This document shows positions 24,612-28,461 of a stretch of DNA of 28,461 nt, in pieces (position 1 is the stretch's first letter; the number at the start of each line of letters is the position of its first letter). A program made the position numbers and the translations under genes. The notes under the pieces were generated by a model. The model saw only the letters and a program-made list of their open reading frames with translations. It was not told where the DNA came from and did not search any database. This DNA is from an uncultured Lachnospiraceae bacterium (GTDB lineage: Bacteria > Bacillota > Clostridia > Lachnospirales > Lachnospiraceae): positions 1-28,461 of the forward strand of contig CAJTNT010000044.1 of assembly GCA_910577785.1 (NCBI GenBank), written 5' to 3'.

Positions 24612-25490
24612 ATGCAGGGAAAGATCATCAAAGGGATTGCTGGCTTTTATTATGTGCATGTGCCAGAAACAGGGATTTTTGAATGTAAGGCCAAGGGCAT
24701 TTTCCGCAAAGAGAAGGTCAAGCCATTGGTCGGGGATAATGTGAGGATGGATGTCATCAGCCTGGAGGAGAAGACAGGCAATGTGACGGACATCCTCCCC
24801 AGGGAGAATGTGCTGGTGCGTCCGGCTGTGGCGAATGTTGACCAGGCGCTGGTTATTTTTGCAGTAGACCGGCCAGAGCCAAATTTTAACCTGCTGGATC
24901 GCTTTTTGGTGATGATGGAAAGCCAGCAGGTGGAGGTTGTGGTTTGTTTTAATAAGCAGGATTTGGCGGAGGAAGGGGAACTTTGCCGGCTGGCAGGGAT
25001 ATATCAGGCCAGCGGCTATCGGATGGTATTTGCCAGCGCAGCCAGGGAAGAGGGGATTTTGGAAATCCGCCGCATTCTGGAAGGGAGGACCACCGTAGTG
25101 GCAGGCCCGTCCGGGGTGGGGAAATCCTCCCTGATTAACCTGCTGCAGCCGCAGGCACAGATGGAAACAGGCGCCGTCAGCGAGAAGGCAGGGCGGGGGA
25201 AGCACACTACCCGCCATTCCGAGCTGATCCATATCGAAGGGCAGACTTATATTATGGATACGCCAGGCTTTAGCTCTATGTATCTGCCTAAGGTGGAGAA
25301 GGAGGCGCTGAAAGGATACTTTCGGGAGTTCGAAGAATACGGGGAAGGCTGCAGATTTTTGGGGTGCAGCCATATCCATGAGCCAGACTGCAAGGTCAAG
25401 GAAGCCCTTTGCCAAGGAAAAATCAGCAGTGTCCGTTATGAGAATTATGTGCTGCTGTATGAGGAATTAAAAAACAGCAGGAAATATTAG
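24612..25490 (+). CDS. rsgA: ribosome small subunit-dependent GTPase RsgA
   Basis: Circularly permuted GTPase acting in late 30S maturation. It has an N-terminal OB-fold (about 1-65), the G4-like NKQD, G1 GPSGVGKSS near residue 165 and G3 DTPGFS. The C-terminal zinc-finger is CRFLGCSHIHEPDC. Length 292 aa from ATG 24612. I prefer this to ATG 24606 because GGGGA at 24601-24605 gives proper spacing only to the second ATG and family proteins usually begin MQGKI. It starts 15 bases after prkC, a widely conserved order. Confidence 0.94.
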   Translation: MQGKIIKGIAGFYYVHVPETGIFECKAKGIFRKEKVKPLVGDNVRMDVISLEEKTGNVTDILPRENVLVRPAVANVDQALVIFAVDRPEPNFNLLDRFLVMMESQQVEVVVCFNKQDLAEEGELCRLAGIYQASGYRMVFASAAREEGILEIRRILEGRTTVVAGPSGVGKSSLINLLQPQAQMETGAVSEKAGRGKHTTRHSELIHIEGQTYIMDTPGFSSMYLPKVEKEALKGYFREFEEYGEGCRFLGCSHIHEPDCKVKEALCQGKISSVRYENYVLLYEELKNSRKY

Positions 25491-25500
25491 GAGAAGGAAA

Positions 25501-25581
25501 ATGGTTGTTATCGACGGTTCTGAGGCCGTGAATGATAACGTAAAATGTATGCTGAAAGGCACGGATTGGAGGTTTTTATGA
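25501..25581 (+). CDS. 26-codon ORF coupled to rpe, possible leader peptide
   Basis: ATG 25501 follows a good ribosome site (AGGAGAAGGAAA). The frame codes 26 residues starting MVVIDGSEAVND and ending TDWRFL, and its TGA overlaps the rpe ATG (ATGA, 25578-25581). Within it GTTATC (25507-25512) and ACGG (25514-25517) can pair with CCGT (25526-25529) and GATAAC (25534-25539), forming a hairpin. No family is recognised. It could be a translational-coupling leader or a chance frame over an RNA hairpin. Confidence 0.35.
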   Translation: MVVIDGSEAVNDNVKCMLKGTDWRFL

Positions 25582-26255
25582 ATTATTTAGCGCCATCAAT
25601 ATTAGCGGCGGACTTTACCTGTTTGGGGGAACAGGTAAAGCGCCTGGAGGAGGCCGGGGCTCACTATGTCCATATTGATGTGATGGACGGGATGTTTGTG
25701 CCCAGCATTTCTTTTGGGATGCCGGTTATTCGGACGCTCCGTCCCTGTACGGAGCTTAAATTTGACGTACATCTGATGATAGAGGAGCCATCGCGTTATC
25801 TGGAGGAGTTTGCAGCGTGTGGGGCGGATCGGATAACCGTGCATGCGGAAGCCTGCAGGCATTTGGACCGTACGCTGGATGAAATCCGCCGCCTGGGCGT
25901 GCGTGCCTCCGTGGCTCTGAACCCGGCGACAGACCTGGGCATGCTGGAATATGTGCTGCCCAAGCTGGACATGGTATTGATTATGACGGTCAACCCAGGA
26001 TTAGGCGGACAGAAGTTTATCCCCTATACAAAAGATAAAATCCGCAGGCTGCGCTGCATGATCGAAGAGAAAGGGCTGCAGACAGATATTGAGGTAGACG
26101 GTGGGATTACCCTTGAAAATGTGCGGGGCGTTTTGGAGGCTGGGGCGAATGTAATCGTGGCAGGCAGCGCCGTGTTTCAAGGGGATGTTGGTAAAAATGT
26201 GAAGGCATTCCTGGAACGGATGGGGAAAAGCTATGAAGAGAAAGCAGGGAAATAA
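25578..26255 (+). CDS. rpe: ribulose-phosphate 3-epimerase
   Basis: Interconverts ribulose-5-P and xylulose-5-P in the pentose phosphate pathway. Metal and catalytic residues are H32 and D34 in YVHIDVMDGMF, H65 in FDVHLM, and D174 in EVDGGI; VNPGLGGQKF is the conserved loop. ATG 25578 matches the family start (MNYLAPSILAADF) with TTGGAGG upstream; a frame extension to 25545 lacks a site. Length is 225 aa. It overlaps thiN by 23 bases. Confidence 0.95.
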   Translation: MNYLAPSILAADFTCLGEQVKRLEEAGAHYVHIDVMDGMFVPSISFGMPVIRTLRPCTELKFDVHLMIEEPSRYLEEFAACGADRITVHAEACRHLDRTLDEIRRLGVRASVALNPATDLGMLEYVLPKLDMVLIMTVNPGLGGQKFIPYTKDKIRRLRCMIEEKGLQTDIEVDGGITLENVRGVLEAGANVIVAGSAVFQGDVGKNVKAFLERMGKSYEEKAGK

Positions 26256-26982
26256 ATTGCAGGCATTAATTGTTAGCGGCGGTCATTTGGAAGATTCCTT
26301 TGCAGCCGCTTATATTGGGAGACATTCCTTTGATCTGACGGTTGCCGCGGATTCTGGTTTGGGATTTTTTGCCAGGAATGGGCGCATACCAGATTATATT
26401 GTGGGAGATTTTGATTCTGCCGACCACAAAACGCTAGAATATTTTTCGGCCTCTGCTAATGGTGATACGCCTAACCTTTTTGGCAAGCCGTTAGGCGGGA
26501 AGCTGGGAGGACAGGAAGAGACAGAGAGCAGGAAGGTTCCTAAGATTCTGCGATTCTGCCCAGAAAAGGATGAGACAGATACGGAAATTGCCATCCGTAC
26601 TGCCATCGGCCAGGGCTGCCATACCATCCACCTTCTGGGAGCGACTGGAACTCGCGTGGATCATCTGCTGGGGAATATCCATCTGCTGGGTATGGCAATG
26701 GAACAGGGCGTAGAATGCCTGATGGTGGATCCCCATAATCGGATCCGCATGGTGAAGGAAAGCTTTGTCCTGAAAAAAGAAGAGCAATATGGGGATTACC
26801 TTTCCCTGCTGCCTGTAACGGCAGAAGTGAAGGGGCTTACCTTGCGTGGGCTGAAATACCCATTGGATCATGCGCTCTTGGAATGCTGCCATACCCTGGG
26901 GATTAGTAATGAGATTGTAGGGGAGCAGGCAGAGGTTTCTTTTGAAGCGGGCGTACTGCTTGTGGTAGAGTCAAAGGACTGA
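26233..26982 (+). CDS. thiN: thiamine pyrophosphokinase
   Basis: Converts thiamine to thiamine pyrophosphate with ATP. Motifs: AADSGLGF (39-46), VGDFDS (57-62), EKDETDTEIA (111-120) and LLGATGTRVDHLLGN (134-148). Between VGDFDS and EKDETDTE lie about 50 residues instead of the usual ~20-25, with a glycine-rich stretch (KPLGGKLGGQEE), an apparent insertion. Length 249 aa exceeds the usual ~210. The start lies inside rpe, with GGGGAAAAG upstream. It supplies the cofactor for transketolase, which acts on the products of Rpe, a sensible neighbour. Confidence 0.92.
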   Translation: MKRKQGNKLQALIVSGGHLEDSFAAAYIGRHSFDLTVAADSGLGFFARNGRIPDYIVGDFDSADHKTLEYFSASANGDTPNLFGKPLGGKLGGQEETESRKVPKILRFCPEKDETDTEIAIRTAIGQGCHTIHLLGATGTRVDHLLGNIHLLGMAMEQGVECLMVDPHNRIRMVKESFVLKKEEQYGDYLSLLPVTAEVKGLTLRGLKYPLDHALLECCHTLGISNEIVGEQAEVSFEAGVLLVVESKD

Positions 26983-27004
26983 TGACGAAAGGAGCAGACA
27001 GAAT

Positions 27005-27724
27005 ATGAAAAAAACAATAGCATTAATTTTAAGTATAATCCTGGCGGCATCCCTCTTTGCCGGATGCGGTTCCGAAGGGGATGCGTCTGGCACAGGCCAG
27101 GAGGACGCCGAGGAAAGTCAGGAAGATGCGTCTGGCACAGGCCAGGAGGATGCATCGGGCACGGATGTAGAAGCTGTCGAAGGGCAGGAGGCACAGGGCG
27201 GAGGGACAGATGCAGAGGGCAGCCTTACGGGCCTCCATCATGTTGAAATTGAAATAGAGAACTATGGTACGCTCGCATTAGAGCTGGATGCAGATACAGC
27301 GCCGGTTTCCGTCACCAATTTTGTGAATCTGGCAAACGATGGTTTTTATAACGGGCTGACTTTCCACCGCATTATCAGCGGCTTTATGATACAGGGCGGC
27401 GATCCCTTGGGCAATGGGACAGGAGGATCGGATGCGCAGATCAAAGGGGAATTTGCCAGCAACGGCGTGGAAAACAACATTTCCCATAAGCGCGGCGTAA
27501 TCTCCATGGCAAGGTCCAATGAGCCAGACAGCGCTTCCTCACAGTTCTTTATTGTCCACGAGGACAGCACGTTTCTGGATGGGGAGTATGCGGCCTTTGG
27601 CCAGGTGACGGAGGGGATGGAGATTGTAGATCAGATCTGCGGGGACGTTCCGGTGCAGGATGACAATGGAACGGTGAACCCGGAGGATCAGCCAGTGATC
27701 AAAGAAGTGCGTGTGGTTGACTGA
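27005..27724 (+). CDS. lipoprotein cyclophilin-type peptidyl-prolyl isomerase
   Basis: A signal peptide of about 20 residues ends in the lipobox LFAGC (C21), so the protein is lipid-anchored outside the membrane. An acidic, Gly/Ser-rich linker (22-75) follows, then the cyclophilin domain (about 78-239) with FHRIISGFMIQGGDP, RGVISMAR and SSQFFIVHED. It likely assists folding of secreted proteins. The linker includes a repeated DASGTGQEDA unit encoded by a 26-base perfect DNA repeat. GAAAGGAGC precedes ATG 27005. It is last in the long operon and is followed by a terminator. Confidence 0.93.
   Translation: MKKTIALILSIILAASLFAGCGSEGDASGTGQEDAEESQEDASGTGQEDASGTDVEAVEGQEAQGGGTDAEGSLTGLHHVEIEIENYGTLALELDADTAPVSVTNFVNLANDGFYNGLTFHRIISGFMIQGGDPLGNGTGGSDAQIKGEFASNGVENNISHKRGVISMARSNEPDSASSQFFIVHEDSTFLDGEYAAFGQVTEGMEIVDQICGDVPVQDDNGTVNPEDQPVIKEVRVVD
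27080..27150 (+). repeat. 26-base direct repeat in cyclophilin linker
   Basis: The same 26 bases, beginning GATGCGTCTGGCACAGG, occur at 27080-27105 and 27125-27150, offset by 45 bases (15 codons) and in frame. A third partial unit (GATGCATCGGGCAC) begins at 27149. It looks like a slippage-type duplication lengthening the spacer. Confidence 0.85.
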
Positions 27725-27772
27725 GGTATGAAGATGGATGCATCCATCCAGGAATAATAGACTCTTAAGAAG

Positions 27773-27812
27773 ACGCCCATTGGGAGACTTTTCTATGTTT
27801 CCCAATGGGCGT
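27773..27812. terminator. bidirectional terminator hairpin
   Basis: Perfect 13-base stem ACGCCCATTGGGA (27773-27785) with TCCCAATGGGCGT (27800-27812), 14-base loop. The downstream plus-strand T-run is short (TTTG); the minus strand also shows only short T stretches. It lies between convergent genes, suiting termination from both sides. Confidence 0.75.
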
Positions 27813-27880
27813 TTGTACGTTCCTATTTCTATACATATCGTTCCAAATCGTAACGTTTGTATTTCAATGAACAGAGAAAA

Positions 27881-28375
27881 TTACGGATTGTTACAGTCAA
27901 AGGCAGGGTTAAAGGCATAGAAGTTCTTGGAGTCCAAACGCTCCTGGACAAGCCGCAGGCCTTCGCCGAACCGCTGGAAATGTACGACTTCGCGTTCCCG
28001 CAGGTAGCGGATGGGATCTGCTACTTCCGGGTCTTTTACCAGGCGCAGGATGTTCTCATACGTGCTGCGCGCCTTCTGTTCCGCGGCCAGATCCTCTGTC
28101 AGATCTGTAATTGGGTCGCCTTTGGACTGGAATTCACATGCATTGAAGGGGATGCCGCCAGCCGCCTGGGGCCAGAGGGCAAGCGTATGGTCCACATAGT
28201 ATTTGTCAAACCCAGAGGCTTTGATTTCCTCAGGCGTCAAGTCTTTGGTCAGCTGGTAAATAATCGCGCAGACAATCTCCATATGGGCCAATTCTTCGGT
28301 ACCCAGAGAAGCAGCGGTAATGTTCCGCTTACGGTATTTTGGGACGGGCATGATACGGTGGGATTCCCGATACAT
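27881..28375 (-). CDS. cotJC: CotJC-like spore coat protein (manganese catalase family), abnormal N-terminus
   Basis: From GTEELAHME onward the sequence fits CotJC of spore-formers: KASGFDKYYVDHT, GIPFNA, FQSKGDPITDL, AAEQKARSTY, REREVVHFQRFGEGLR and the ending SKNFYAFNPAFD. These supply the metal ligands ExxH, AAE and the VVH histidine. Intact CotJC has about 40-50 more N-terminal residues, including GGPDGEL with the first glutamate ligand. Here the frame is open to the right edge but its upstream translation (hydrophobic IFIFIILLYPL) bears no resemblance, and MYRESHRIMP is only loosely like the usual RYLSQRYTMP. ATG 28375 is the first Met. The gene may be truncated, frameshifted or rearranged; cotJA/cotJB are not visible. 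Confidence 0.72.
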   Translation of the reverse strand: MYRESHRIMPVPKYRKRNITAASLGTEELAHMEIVCAIIYQLTKDLTPEEIKASGFDKYYVDHTLALWPQAAGGIPFNACEFQSKGDPITDLTEDLAAEQKARSTYENILRLVKDPEVADPIRYLREREVVHFQRFGEGLRLVQERLDSKNFYAFNPAFDCNNP

Positions 28376-28461
28376 AGCTTTTCGACGTTTGAGAGGATAA
28401 AGAAGTATGATGAAAATGAAGATGCGGGGGATGTCGGGAAGCCTTATTCTATCGAAGTTAG

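Noticed and set aside
26983..27004. Possible riboswitch or promoter around thiN and cyclophilin
   Set aside because: Gaps are too short and no THI-box-like conserved sequence is present upstream of thiN.
1..28461. CRISPR array, tRNA or rRNA genes
   Set aside because: No regularly spaced direct repeats or recognisable tRNA/rRNA sequence were seen, despite the Card1-like remnant.

Overview
The window is chromosomal DNA of a Gram-positive clostridial bacterium, most likely a gut Lachnospiraceae member. This rests on the gene set and order (murE-priA-def-fmt-Zn peptidase-rsmB-rlmN-prpC-prkC-rsgA-rpe-thiN), consensus sigma-A promoters with strong AGGAGG ribosome sites, a MurE with the DNPR motif expected for meso-diaminopimelate cell walls, and a CotJC-like spore coat protein. 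Species cannot be named from the sequence alone.

Layout. Positions 1-2360 are a decayed accessory patch: the middle of a MobA/MobL relaxase cut off at about 700, an unrecognised small reading frame, then a multiply frameshifted remnant that resembles a CARF plus PD-(D/E)XK nuclease (DUF1887/Card1-like). From 2361 the window is mostly housekeeping: rarA behind a perfect promoter, a class I aminotransferase, a 450-base gap rich in hairpins, a small alarmone synthetase followed by a two-gene ThrE-type exporter, and a convergent GH13 glucosidase on the minus strand. Next come a thymidylate kinase overlapping a LacI-type regulator, a lone nadA, and a REC-HD-GYP response regulator ending at a strong terminator.

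From 13427 to 27724 there is one same-strand run with small gaps or overlaps, starting at a clear promoter. It combines wall precursor synthesis (murE), replication restart (priA), initiator-Met formylation and deformylation (fmt, def), rRNA methylation (rsmB, rlmN), the PASTA kinase/PP2C phosphatase pair, the ribosome assembly GTPase rsgA, rpe, thiamine pyrophosphokinase and a cyclophilin lipoprotein. It closes at a 13-bp-stem bidirectional terminator. A minus-strand cotJC-like gene with an abnormal N-terminus lies at the right edge.

No complete novel system is evident. The items most worth a second look are the CARF-nuclease remnant, the multi-hairpin element at 5209-5420, the possible relQ leader pseudoknot, the relQ/ThrE and tmk/lacI pairings, a 26-codon ORF coupled to rpe, an extra C-terminal domain on the PASTA kinase, and the disrupted cotJC N-terminus.
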